A stretch of 12,688 bases of DNA from Prevotella sp. CAG:891 (GTDB lineage Bacteria; Bacteroidota; Bacteroidia; Bacteroidales; Bacteroidaceae): positions 1 through 12,688 of the forward strand of contig FR901723.1 in the NCBI GenBank assembly GCA_000437675.1. The letters run 5' to 3'. The notes beneath the pieces were generated by a model, which saw only the letters and a program-made list of their open reading frames with translations, did not search any database and had not been told where the DNA came from. The first letter of the stretch is position 1; each line of letters opens with the position of its first letter. Positions 6,521 through 12,688 of the stretch are shown here, piece by piece. The position numbers and the translations under genes were made by a program.

Positions 6521-6548
6521 GATAACAACAAAATTATAAACAAGAATT

Positions 6549-7175
6549 ATGGACTATAAAAAAATGCTCGCAAAAGTTCTTGGAGAAAAAGAACTTATGG
6601 AAATTGATGTACAGGGCATCAAAGACGACGAAAGCCTGTTTCACGAATTAGTGAATCGAAAAGCTATTCTTTTAGCCGATTGGAGCGGTGAAGATAAAGA
6701 AGGTATGTTATACCATTTTTTCAACAGTCGGTTGCAATCAATGTTAGGAAAGCATTTATCAGTTTCCGAAGAAGATGTCTATCAAAAGTTTAATCAAGAG
6801 ACAGAAGAATCCAAACGAGATGATTTCATTCCCTTTGCATTATCCTATTTTGATAAGCTCTTAAAAAAGCTCGGAGCACGAATTGTATTGCTTGACTTAG
6901 AGAACGACACATATAATATAATGGTGTCCTACAAGAAAGATGCTCCAAAACTAAAGTCTATAAAATCCGATTTTTGGAAACTATCAACTTTAGAGCAAAA
7001 GCAAGGTAGAGTGGTTATTTACATAATATGCCCTGAATGTAAAGATACTGCATATTATGATATGTCGATTGAAGAAGAAAGCAATATGAAAAATGTAAAA
7101 TGCGAGAAATGCGGAACACTCTTTTGGGACGAAAGTGCAAATGAGGTTGTAAATATGGAAAAAACTTACTATTGA
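6549..7175 (+). CDS. unrecognised protein with C-terminal zinc ribbon, in immunity-gene array
   Basis: I do not recognise the family with confidence. The 208-residue protein is cytoplasmic, with no signal peptide or membrane helix. Residues about 38-128 form one region with the features ILLADWSGEDKEG, RLQSMLG, a helix near FALSYFDKLLKKLGARI and a strand LLDLENDTYNIMV; the acidic ADW-S-G-E-D pattern recalls small uncharacterised families near toxin loci. Residues 161-190 contain CPEC, about 20 residues and CEKCG, the four cysteines (161, 164, 185, 188) of a rubredoxin-knuckle zinc ribbon. The start ATG follows repeat copy B by about 30 nt and the stop lies about 10 nt before copy C, so it is a stand-alone unit of the array. 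An immunity role is inferred from neighbours only. Confidence 0.55.
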   Translation: MDYKKMLAKVLGEKELMEIDVQGIKDDESLFHELVNRKAILLADWSGEDKEGMLYHFFNSRLQSMLGKHLSVSEEDVYQKFNQETEESKRDDFIPFALSYFDKLLKKLGARIVLLDLENDTYNIMVSYKKDAPKLKSIKSDFWKLSTLEQKQGRVVIYIICPECKDTAYYDMSIEEESNMKNVKCEKCGTLFWDESANEVVNMEKTYY

Positions 7176-7184
7176 AGTAGTTGC

Positions 7185-7230
7185 GAACAAGCATCTTTGA
7201 CACCTCACGCTGTCTCCCGCTAAACCATTA
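7185..7230. repeat. intergenic cassette-boundary repeat, copy C (diverged)
   Basis: The copy runs from GAACAAGCAT to TAAACCATTA and ends 8 nt before the ATG at 7239. It keeps AACAAGC at the left and AAACCATTA at the right; the middle reads CTCACGCTGTCTC where copy A has CTAACGCTGTTTC. The hairpin is weaker, GACA (7199-7202) with TGTC (7211-7214). Confidence 0.65.
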
Positions 7231-7238
7231 ACAGTAAT

Positions 7239-8090
7239 ATGAAAAAGGAAAATATGTTTGAAAAATTTTATGAGCGATACGACTCGGAAGAAAAGGAGGT
7301 AATCGCCTTGATTCAACGAACCTTGGGTGCCGGATATAATAATGGCTTTTGGGATATGGCTGTGATTTCTTTGGGCATGGTGTTTTGCGATACTGGAAAA
7401 GCCGACATTCGGGAGGGACGCTTGGAGTGGCCCGTCACAGAGGAAGAAAAAAACAGCGAAAAAGGGTGGAACAGATTCGCTAGAGAACAAATATGCCGTA
7501 TCAAGGTTCGGAAACTTTTAGATGAATATGTGCCTAAACACATTAGTCCCGAAAAAAATAATAGTTGGGCAATCACTGAGGTTTTGGAACATACGGTTGC
7601 TTGTCCGAAGTTAGAGACTGTTCTGATGGAATATAAAAAACCTGTAATCATCGAGGACAAAGTGTTGGGAACACTGACCCTAAATCGGGATTTTTATATG
7701 TTTGAATCATCTCTTTTATGGAAGGGCAATCAGGTTTCTTTCATGCTTGAGGTTAACCCGGATAGCAAATCATCATGGAGCCGTGCTCGCTCTGCAGCCC
7801 AACAATTAGTTAAGGAACAGGATTCATGGGATAAAGCCATGAGGATATTTGCTGCCAAAGAACTCACTTCACTTGCAAACGAATGGTTAGCAGACGATGA
7901 GGAAAACGAGGATGCCCAACCCATCACTGAAGATACGTTTGCAAAGCGCATTACTCTCTCGGAAATATCTATCGCACCGAATGGAAGCTTTGCTGCTTAC
8001 TATGAAGATGATGATATGTTTTGGGGACATGTCGTAGAAATTCATGGCTCTTTGAAAAAAGGCATTCTCAATGCTAATATTGCAGGGTAA
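7239..8090 (+). CDS. DUF2262 domain protein, immunity-type
   Basis: The 283-residue protein has two parts. Residues about 137-283 show the DUF2262 pattern: LGTLTLNRDFYMFE, V-S-F-M-L-E-V, an Arg-rich helix (SRARSAAQQLVKEQDSWDKA), FAAKELTSLANEWL, then FAKRITLSEISIAPNGSFAAYY and DDMFWGHVVEIHGSL. Residues 1-130 are a separate region (with REGRLEWPVTEEE and RFAREQICRIKVRKLL) of a kind that precedes DUF2262 in longer members. DUF2262 proteins are listed among probable immunity proteins of polymorphic toxin systems; no enzyme activity is known to me. ATG 7239 is chosen because it follows repeat copy C by the same 8-9 nt as in copy A; Met6 is an alternative. Base composition is less AT-rich than the two genes before it, which suggests a different origin. 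Confidence 0.75.
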   Translation: MKKENMFEKFYERYDSEEKEVIALIQRTLGAGYNNGFWDMAVISLGMVFCDTGKADIREGRLEWPVTEEEKNSEKGWNRFAREQICRIKVRKLLDEYVPKHISPEKNNSWAITEVLEHTVACPKLETVLMEYKKPVIIEDKVLGTLTLNRDFYMFESSLLWKGNQVSFMLEVNPDSKSSWSRARSAAQQLVKEQDSWDKAMRIFAAKELTSLANEWLADDEENEDAQPITEDTFAKRITLSEISIAPNGSFAAYYEDDDMFWGHVVEIHGSLKKGILNANIAG

Positions 8091-8114
8091 AATTTAATCA
8101 TACATTTTTTCATT

Positions 8115-8696
8115 ATGGACTATATAACCAAACTTTTAGACGAAAACTACGATTGGGGCGATGTACGCATTGATGAAGACGCTTACGACGAATTGAGTGC
8201 CGAACTCATCATTGATTACTTGAAGAAACATGACCCTGAGGCTCGCCAAATGTTGGCTTTAACATGGAACTTCGACAATCCCAAAAATGTTATCCAATGG
8301 ATTGTGGAACAACCCGACACTGACAAGGGCACTTGCCTACTGCTTTATTGGCAGATGGCTCCCGGCTTCAGTAAGAAGTTTGCAAACCGTGAGGAATGTG
8401 AAAGTACTGACAAGTGGTATCTGGAAGACTACAACATCATTCAGACGCTTGAACAAAACTACACTTCAGGCTTTTACCAAGAACAACGCTATGCTTTCAA
8501 TCCGCAACACGACCCCTATCAAGAGGGATACGACTGGACCGAAGACTTAGATACATCGACATTTAAAGTGCCCATACCCCAAGAAATGTTTTTGGCTTTG
8601 GATGGCATTGTGCTGGACGTGCCTTCGTGGGAAGAGGGCATTCCCGAAGATTTGCAACCCGCAATGGACCGCTTGGCAGACTTGGTTGATGAATAA
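8115..8696 (+). CDS. DUF4274 domain protein, immunity-type
   Basis: The 193-residue, strongly acidic cytoplasmic protein holds a DUF4274 core at about residues 45-84: ALTWNFDNPKNVIQWIV, then QPDTDKGTCLLLYW and PGF, where the family has a W-x-x-D/N-x-x-x-v-i x W-I-v pattern followed by a D-x-G/x-T-A-L-x-L/I-Y/F-W turn. The C-terminal half (after 100) is rich in Asp, Glu, Tyr and Trp and has no family I know. DUF4274 proteins are frequent beside SUKH and other immunity genes. It starts 24 bp after the DUF2262 stop with no repeat between them, so the two probably moved and are transcribed as one unit. The family call is moderately firm; the immunity role is from family context. Confidence 0.72.
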   Translation: MDYITKLLDENYDWGDVRIDEDAYDELSAELIIDYLKKHDPEARQMLALTWNFDNPKNVIQWIVEQPDTDKGTCLLLYWQMAPGFSKKFANREECESTDKWYLEDYNIIQTLEQNYTSGFYQEQRYAFNPQHDPYQEGYDWTEDLDTSTFKVPIPQEMFLALDGIVLDVPSWEEGIPEDLQPAMDRLADLVDE

Positions 8697-8708
8697 AGCA
8701 GTTGCCCC

Positions 8709-8729
8709 ACAAGCACCTGCGCCGCCTCA
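8709..8729. repeat. degenerate fragment of the cassette-boundary repeat after the last island gene
   Basis: The 21 bases from ACAAGCACCT to GCCGCCTCA match copy C (ACAAGCATCT to GACACCTCA, 7187-7207) at 16 positions, starting 12 nt after the DUF4274 stop. The right part (hairpin right arm and CCATTA) is missing. It may mark the eroded end of the array or be chance. Confidence 0.38.
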
Positions 8730-8931
8730 TTTTTTAGGCACTGTTACGATACCTTTTACAGTCTGTTCACTTGGCGCATACCTGTTGTTCCGAAATAAAA
8801 TAAAGAATACGAAACAAGCATTTGAGAGGCAATACGACATACACCTTGGCACGCACGGGCCAAATGTGCGAAAAAACGGTTAATTGCTCAATTTTAGGCC
8901 GATGAGTGGCAAAGCAAGCCGTTTTTATGCG

Positions 8932-8939
8932 TAATTTTG
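8932..8939 (+). promoter_or_regulatory. candidate -7 box in front of the GH3 gene
   Basis: TAATTTTG is an exact TAnnTTTG match 8 bp before the chosen ATG at 8948. No good -33 box is seen at 19-20 bp upstream. If used, the mRNA would be almost leaderless. Confidence 0.35.
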
Positions 8940-8947
8940 CGGTCATT

Positions 8948-10471
8948 ATGAGTATAACTTCAATCATACGTCCTTTTTTCCGCAGCCGCTACCGCGCCAT
9001 CGAGCGCTATGGCACCCACGCCGAAGAAATTCAGCGCAAGGTGTTGGCCCATTTGCTGCAACGAGCTGCCGACACGGAATGGGGAAAGCGCTATGGCTAC
9101 GAGTCGATGCGCAATTACGAGGATTTCGCTAAAAAAGTTCCTGTCAACACTTACGAGGAACTGAAAGGGTATATTGACCGGATGCGACATGGCGAAAACC
9201 ATGTGCTGTGGCCCGGCCAAGTGAAATGGTATGCCAAATCGTCGGGCACAACCAACGATAAAAGCAAGTTTATTCCCGTCAGCCGCGAAGGCTTGCACGA
9301 TACGCACTACGCCGGCGGACAGGATGCCGTGACCATTTACCTGCACAACAATCCGCTCAGCCGCCTGTTCGACGGAAAAGCACTGATTCTGGGCGGAAGC
9401 CATGCACCCAACTACAACCTGCCGCATTCGCTCGTGGGCGATTTGAGTGCCATACTGATTGAAAACATCAATCCGCTGGTAAACCTGGTGCGCGTGCCAC
9501 CTAAACGCATCGCACTCCTGTCGGACTTTGAAGAAAAACGCGACCGCATCGCCGAAATCGCAGCCAAACAGAACGTGACGAACCTGTCGGGCGTGCCTTC
9601 GTGGATGATGGCCGTGCTCAACCGCGTGCTCGAAATCACCGGCAAAAACACACTTGAAGAAGTGTGGCCTAACCTCGAAGTGTTCTTTCACGGCGGTGTC
9701 GCCTTTACGCCCTACCGCGACCAGTATCACCGGCTCATCACCTCGCCGCGCATGCACTACATGGAAACCTACAACGCCAGCGAGGGATTTTTCGGCCTGC
9801 AAAACGACCCTACCGATGTGGCCATGCTGCTGATGATTGACTACGGCGTGTTCTACGAATTTATACCGCTCGACGAAGTGGGACGCAACAACCCCACCGT
9901 GTTGCCGCTGTGGGAGGTCGAGGCTAATAAAAACTATGCCATCGTCATTTCCACTTCGTGCGGACTGTGGCGTTACCAAATTGGCGATACAGTGCGCTTC
10001 ACCGAGGTCAACCCCTACAAATTCATCATCAGCGGCCGAACCAAGAGCTTTATCAATGCTTTTGGCGAGGAACTCATTGTCGACAATGCCGAAAAGGGCT
10101 TGTTCGAGGCTTGCCGCACTACGGGAGCTGTGGTGAATGAATACACCGCTGCCCCAGTGTTTATGAACGCCGAAGGAAAATGCCGACACCAGTGGGTCAT
10201 CGAGTTCGAAAAGGAACCTGCCGACCTCGCAGCCTTTGCCGAATGCCTGGACAACGCACTGCAGCGCATCAACTCGGACTACGAAGCCAAACGCTACAAA
10301 AACATTACGCTGCAACAGCTCGAAATTGTGTCGGCACGCAAAGGACTGTTCAACGAATGGCTCAAAAGCATCGGCAAACTGGGCGGACAGCACAAAGTGC
10401 CTCGACTCAATAATCACCGCGACATCATCGACCAGGTGCTGAAGCTCATTCACGACGAAAGCAAACAATAA
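8948..10471 (+). CDS. GH3 family (auxin-responsive-promoter family) adenylate-forming protein
   Basis: The 507-residue length is typical of bacterial GH3 proteins. These share the acyl-adenylating fold of plant GH3 enzymes, which activate a carboxylate with ATP and couple it to an amino acid; the bacterial substrates are unknown. Motifs seen are the phosphate loop SSGTTNDKSKFIPVS (98-112), HYMETYNASEGFFG (270-283) for adenine and ribose contacts, the hinge-region WRYQIGDTVRF (341-351), and SGRTKSFINAFGEELI (362-377). It is cytoplasmic with no signal peptide. I start at ATG 8948 (MSITSIIRPFF) because homologues begin this way; the GTG at 8906 adds 14 residues of no family character. It is followed after 31 bp by the lipoprotein gene, probably in one transcript. 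Base composition returns to the GC-balanced style of hutI, so it is core genome next to the island. The identification is firm; the substrate is unknown. Confidence 0.95.
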   Translation: MSITSIIRPFFRSRYRAIERYGTHAEEIQRKVLAHLLQRAADTEWGKRYGYESMRNYEDFAKKVPVNTYEELKGYIDRMRHGENHVLWPGQVKWYAKSSGTTNDKSKFIPVSREGLHDTHYAGGQDAVTIYLHNNPLSRLFDGKALILGGSHAPNYNLPHSLVGDLSAILIENINPLVNLVRVPPKRIALLSDFEEKRDRIAEIAAKQNVTNLSGVPSWMMAVLNRVLEITGKNTLEEVWPNLEVFFHGGVAFTPYRDQYHRLITSPRMHYMETYNASEGFFGLQNDPTDVAMLLMIDYGVFYEFIPLDEVGRNNPTVLPLWEVEANKNYAIVISTSCGLWRYQIGDTVRFTEVNPYKFIISGRTKSFINAFGEELIVDNAEKGLFEACRTTGAVVNEYTAAPVFMNAEGKCRHQWVIEFEKEPADLAAFAECLDNALQRINSDYEAKRYKNITLQQLEIVSARKGLFNEWLKSIGKLGGQHKVPRLNNHRDIIDQVLKLIHDESKQ

Positions 10472-10502
10472 CCGGTTCATTTCCGTCAAACTGATTACTA
10501 CA

Positions 10503-12428
10503 TTGAATACTTACGTTAAAGCACTCCTTATTATAGGTATGGTGGTCGTGCTATACATGCTCACGGGCTGTGCCAACCCCGGAAGCGGACCCGACGGCGG
10601 ACCTTACGACGAAACTCCGCCGCGCATCGTGGCCATGACGCCCGAACTGGGACGAACGGGCGTAAACTCCCACAAGGTGACCATTGCCTTCGACGAACTC
10701 ATCAAGGTGGAGAATGCACAGGAAAAGGTGATTGTGTCGCCACCGCAAATCAATATGCCCGAAATCAAAACAGCGGGCAAACGTATCAGCATCGAACTGC
10801 TCGACACGCTGAAACCGGCTACCACCTATACCATCGACTTCAGCGATGCCATTGTCGATTCGAACGAAGGTAACCCCTTGGGCAACTTTACCTACTACTT
10901 TTCAACGGGCAACCGCGTCGACACCCTCGAAGTAGCCGGCTATGTGCTGCAGGCCGACAACCTGGAACCCGTGAAAGGCATTCTCGTCGGGCTACACAGC
11001 AACCTGGCCGATTCGGCCTTCACCACACAGCCCTTTATGCGTGTGGCACGCACCGACGGCAACGGGCACTTTTGCATCAAGGGAGTAGCCCCCGGCACTT
11101 ACCGCGCCTATGCACTGAAGGACATGGACAACGACTTCCGCTATGTACGCGGCGAAATGCTGGCCTTCAGCCGCGACAGCATACGCCCGTCGAGCTATCC
11201 CGACATACGCCGCGACACGCTCTGGGCCGACACCGTGCACATCGACACCATTCGCTCGGTGCCCTTTACGCACTACACGCCCGACGACGTGGTGCTGCTG
11301 GCCTTTTCGGAGAAGAACCTGACGCGACAACTGCTGAAAACCGAACGCGACCCTGCGTGGTTCAAACTTTACTTTACGGCTCCTTCGGTCCACGAACCCA
11401 AAGTGCAAGGTATCGACTTCGACGCCGATAAATACTTGCTGCGCGAACGAACTGCGGGCAACGACACGCTGACATACTGGCTGACAGACACAACGCTCGT
11501 CAACCGCGATTCGCTTGGCATTATCTGCACCTACGAGGCCACGAACGATTCGACGGGAGCTAACTATATGCAAACCGACACGCTCTACCTGGTGCCGCGC
11601 TTTACTTACGAACGCCGCAAAAAAATGGAGGCCGAAATCATGGAACGCTGGCAACGCGGACTAGAAAAACGCCATAAACGGGGCGACTTTTCGCAGGAAA
11701 CGCCGCCCGTCGAACCGCTCAAAGTGGAATTTCACATCCGCAGCAGCATGACCCCCGACCGCAACCTGCACTTTACGCTGGCCGAACCGGCTGAAAGTAT
11801 GGATACAGCGGGCATCCACCTGTTCCTGCAAGTAGACTCCACATATCACAATGCCCCCTTCAAGCTCGAACGCGACTCACTTTCGCTCTTGCGCTACACA
11901 CTGAAGGGTGCCTGGCGTCCCGGACAGCAGTATGTGCTGAATGTTGACTCGGCATGTATCAGGGGCATATCGGACAAAGTGGTTGAAAACTTCGACGCAC
12001 AATTTTCCATTTCGAAGGCCGATGCCTACGGTTCGCTCTTCCTGATTCTGCCCGATGCCGACACCTCGGCCGTGGTACAGCTCGTGACTAACGGCGACAA
12101 AGTGATGCGACAGGCCAAGGTCAAGGACGGCCGTGCCGACTTCTTCTACCTCGAACCCGGCGATGTGTTCGTTCGTCTGTTCAACGACCGCAACGGCAAC
12201 GGCCTGTGGGACACGGGCAATTATGCCGAAGGCCGTCAGCCCGAGGAGGTGTACTACTACCCTACATCGCTCACCATACGTGCCAACTGGGACGTGGAGC
12301 AAACATGGCGCATCAACGAGGTGCCGCGCTATTTGCAGAAACCACGCGAAATCGTGAAGCAAAAGGAAACCACCAAGCGCACGCCGAAAAACCGGAATGC
12401 CGAACGCGAACGCCAAAAACGTGGCTAA
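10503..12428 (+). CDS. Ig-like (SbsA Ig-like, Big_5) domain lipoprotein
   Basis: The 641-residue protein starts at TTG 10503, chosen because it supplies a charged N-terminus (NTYVK) and a normal-length hydrophobic core before the lipobox LTGC, with the lipidated Cys at residue 23. The ATG at 10539 would leave only ten residues before Cys. After a Gly-rich linker (GPDGGPYDETPPRIV) comes an SbsA-like Ig domain (about 37-136: P-x-x-G, IAFDELIKV, LKPATTYTIDFSDAIVDSNE, FSTG). A carboxypeptidase-regulatory-like beta domain follows (about 143-212: VAGYV, DGNGHFCIKGVAPGTYRAYA). Further beta-rich sequence leads to a second such unit near the end (VFVRLFNDRNGNGLWDTG) and a Lys/Arg-rich tail. No Asp/Glu export signal follows Cys23 (ANPG), so the final leaflet is uncertain. 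Similar GGPKDETPP-type lipoproteins are conserved in Bacteroidetes; their role is unknown. It probably forms an operon with the GH3 gene. Confidence 0.88.
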   Translation: MNTYVKALLIIGMVVVLYMLTGCANPGSGPDGGPYDETPPRIVAMTPELGRTGVNSHKVTIAFDELIKVENAQEKVIVSPPQINMPEIKTAGKRISIELLDTLKPATTYTIDFSDAIVDSNEGNPLGNFTYYFSTGNRVDTLEVAGYVLQADNLEPVKGILVGLHSNLADSAFTTQPFMRVARTDGNGHFCIKGVAPGTYRAYALKDMDNDFRYVRGEMLAFSRDSIRPSSYPDIRRDTLWADTVHIDTIRSVPFTHYTPDDVVLLAFSEKNLTRQLLKTERDPAWFKLYFTAPSVHEPKVQGIDFDADKYLLRERTAGNDTLTYWLTDTTLVNRDSLGIICTYEATNDSTGANYMQTDTLYLVPRFTYERRKKMEAEIMERWQRGLEKRHKRGDFSQETPPVEPLKVEFHIRSSMTPDRNLHFTLAEPAESMDTAGIHLFLQVDSTYHNAPFKLERDSLSLLRYTLKGAWRPGQQYVLNVDSACIRGISDKVVENFDAQFSISKADAYGSLFLILPDADTSAVVQLVTNGDKVMRQAKVKDGRADFFYLEPGDVFVRLFNDRNGNGLWDTGNYAEGRQPEEVYYYPTSLTIRANWDVEQTWRINEVPRYLQKPREIVKQKETTKRTPKNRNAERERQKRG

Positions 12429-12462
12429 ACGGCAATCCTATCTCCCTTGTTTGAAGGGGTCA

Positions 12463-12490
12463 AAAGTAAACTGACATTCCCCCAAAGTAA
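12463..12490. repeat. two AAAGTAA direct repeats, 21 bp apart
   Basis: AAAGTAA occurs at 12463-12469 and 12484-12490, each within a longer similar context (CAAAAGTAAACTGAC and CAAAGTAACATGAA). Spaced direct repeats of this kind sit at the ends of some insertion sequences as transposase sites; no transposase is present. Confidence 0.4.
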
Positions 12491-12583
12491 CATGAAGCCG
12501 ACTTCCGGTCAACGGAATTTCCCTTGTCATGCAATGGAAATCCGCTGGCTGGAAGTCGGCTTTTGCGGTGTTTTACATTGGGG
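12480..12583. repeat. 104-bp nested inverted-repeat element after the lipoprotein gene
   Basis: The outer arms CCCCAAAGTAA (12480-12490) and TTACATTGGGG (12573-12583) are complementary at 10 of 11 positions. Inner arms AAGCCGACTTCC (12495-12506) and GGAAGTCGGCTT (12551-12562) are perfectly complementary, and pairing continues inward (CGGAATTTCC with GGAAATCCG, one bulge). Nested arms of this length suggest a MITE-like or insertion-sequence remnant. No clear target duplication is seen. Confidence 0.55.
12495..12564 (+). terminator. long hairpin, possible terminator of the GH3-lipoprotein operon
   Basis: The perfect 12-bp arms (12495-12506 and 12551-12562) are followed by a short TTTT run (12561-12564), about 65 bp after the lipoprotein stop. 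The run is short for a strong intrinsic terminator, but the stem is long and stable. Confidence 0.45.
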
Positions 12584-12688
12584 ACGAGTGAACAGTAGAA
12601 ACAATTCAGTTGAAAGAACTTGGGTAATACGCAATCACGCATAAGTGTTTCAGAGTATCCATCCCATCTACCCCATTCTTTTATATCA
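12584..12688. other. right-edge intergenic sequence with nothing identifiable
   Basis: No gene, RNA or convincing signal is visible in the last 105 bases; short frames here lack any family character. Confidence 0.5.

Noticed and set aside
5381..7230. Canonical integron attC sites
   Set aside because: The layout and hairpin fit, but the core sites GTTRRRY and RYYYAAC are not both present, so they are not called attC.
5381..7230. CRISPR array
   Set aside because: Repeats are about 1 kb apart with whole genes between, diverged from each other, and no cas gene is present.
8906..8947. GTG start for the GH3 gene
   Set aside because: The added 14 residues lack family character and overlap the promoter box; homologues start as at 8948.
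8960..10489. 509-codon open frame on the minus strand
   Set aside because: It is the mirror of the GH3 gene, whose + strand frame has full family motifs; the minus frame has no domain character and arises from codon bias.
10992..11654. 220-codon minus-strand frame inside the lipoprotein gene
   Set aside because: Shadow frame in GC-balanced coding sequence; the + strand has a lipobox and Ig-like domain.
12584..12688. tRNA or small RNA gene at the right edge
   Set aside because: No cloverleaf, CCA end or stable stem-loop could be found by eye.

Overview
The window looks like a Bacteroidales chromosome, possibly Prevotella-like; the family is my inference and the genus is not provable here. 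The pointers are a Bacteroidetes-type GH3 adenylate-forming protein, a lipoprotein starting Cys-Ala-Asn-Pro-Gly with an SbsA-like Ig domain, a BatD-like protein, TAnnTTTG promoter boxes, and a visibly AT-rich accessory block between GC-balanced housekeeping genes. Every convincing gene is on the + strand.

Layout. 1-157: last 51 codons of an AAA-ATPase-like/PD-(D/E)XK protein. 158-820: no convincing gene; it holds a 21-bp tandem repeat and a promoter candidate. 821-2056: hutI (imidazolonepropionase, histidine degradation), with no other hut genes in view. 2112-2304: a 193-bp MITE-like element with 18-bp terminal inverted repeats and a possible AGA target duplication, ending 37 bp before an orphan TetR-family regulator (2342-2953). 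3093-3207: two perfect 17-bp inverted repeats flanking an 81-bp segment with a canonical Bacteroidetes promoter that points at the next gene. This is the layout of an invertible promoter. That next gene (3222-4602) encodes a BatD-like secreted/membrane protein and is broken by a run of ten T's exactly where the first membrane segment begins; with nine T's the two halves form one 459-residue protein. One locus therefore carries two possible ON/OFF switches.

4752-8696: an AT-rich island of five small genes of the kinds found as immunity genes of polymorphic toxins: a SUKH/SMI1-KNR4-like protein, an ankyrin-repeat protein, an unrecognised zinc-ribbon protein, a DUF2262 protein and a DUF4274 protein. 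No toxin is visible. Three of the gene boundaries (before 5440, 6549 and 7239) carry related copies of a roughly 50-bp sequence with a central hairpin and a conserved end (AAGCCATTA/AAACCATTA) placed just before the next start codon; a degenerate fragment follows the last gene. This resembles a cassette array of orphan immunity genes, comparable to the recombinase-associated acquired interbacterial defence (rAID) loci of Bacteroidales or to integron cassettes. No recombinase lies in the window.

8948-12428: a GH3-family protein and an Ig-like lipoprotein, 31 bp apart and probably co-transcribed. They are followed by a nested inverted-repeat structure (12480-12583) that may terminate transcription or be a mobile-element remnant.

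All calls come from reading the sequence and recalled family features; no database search was run.
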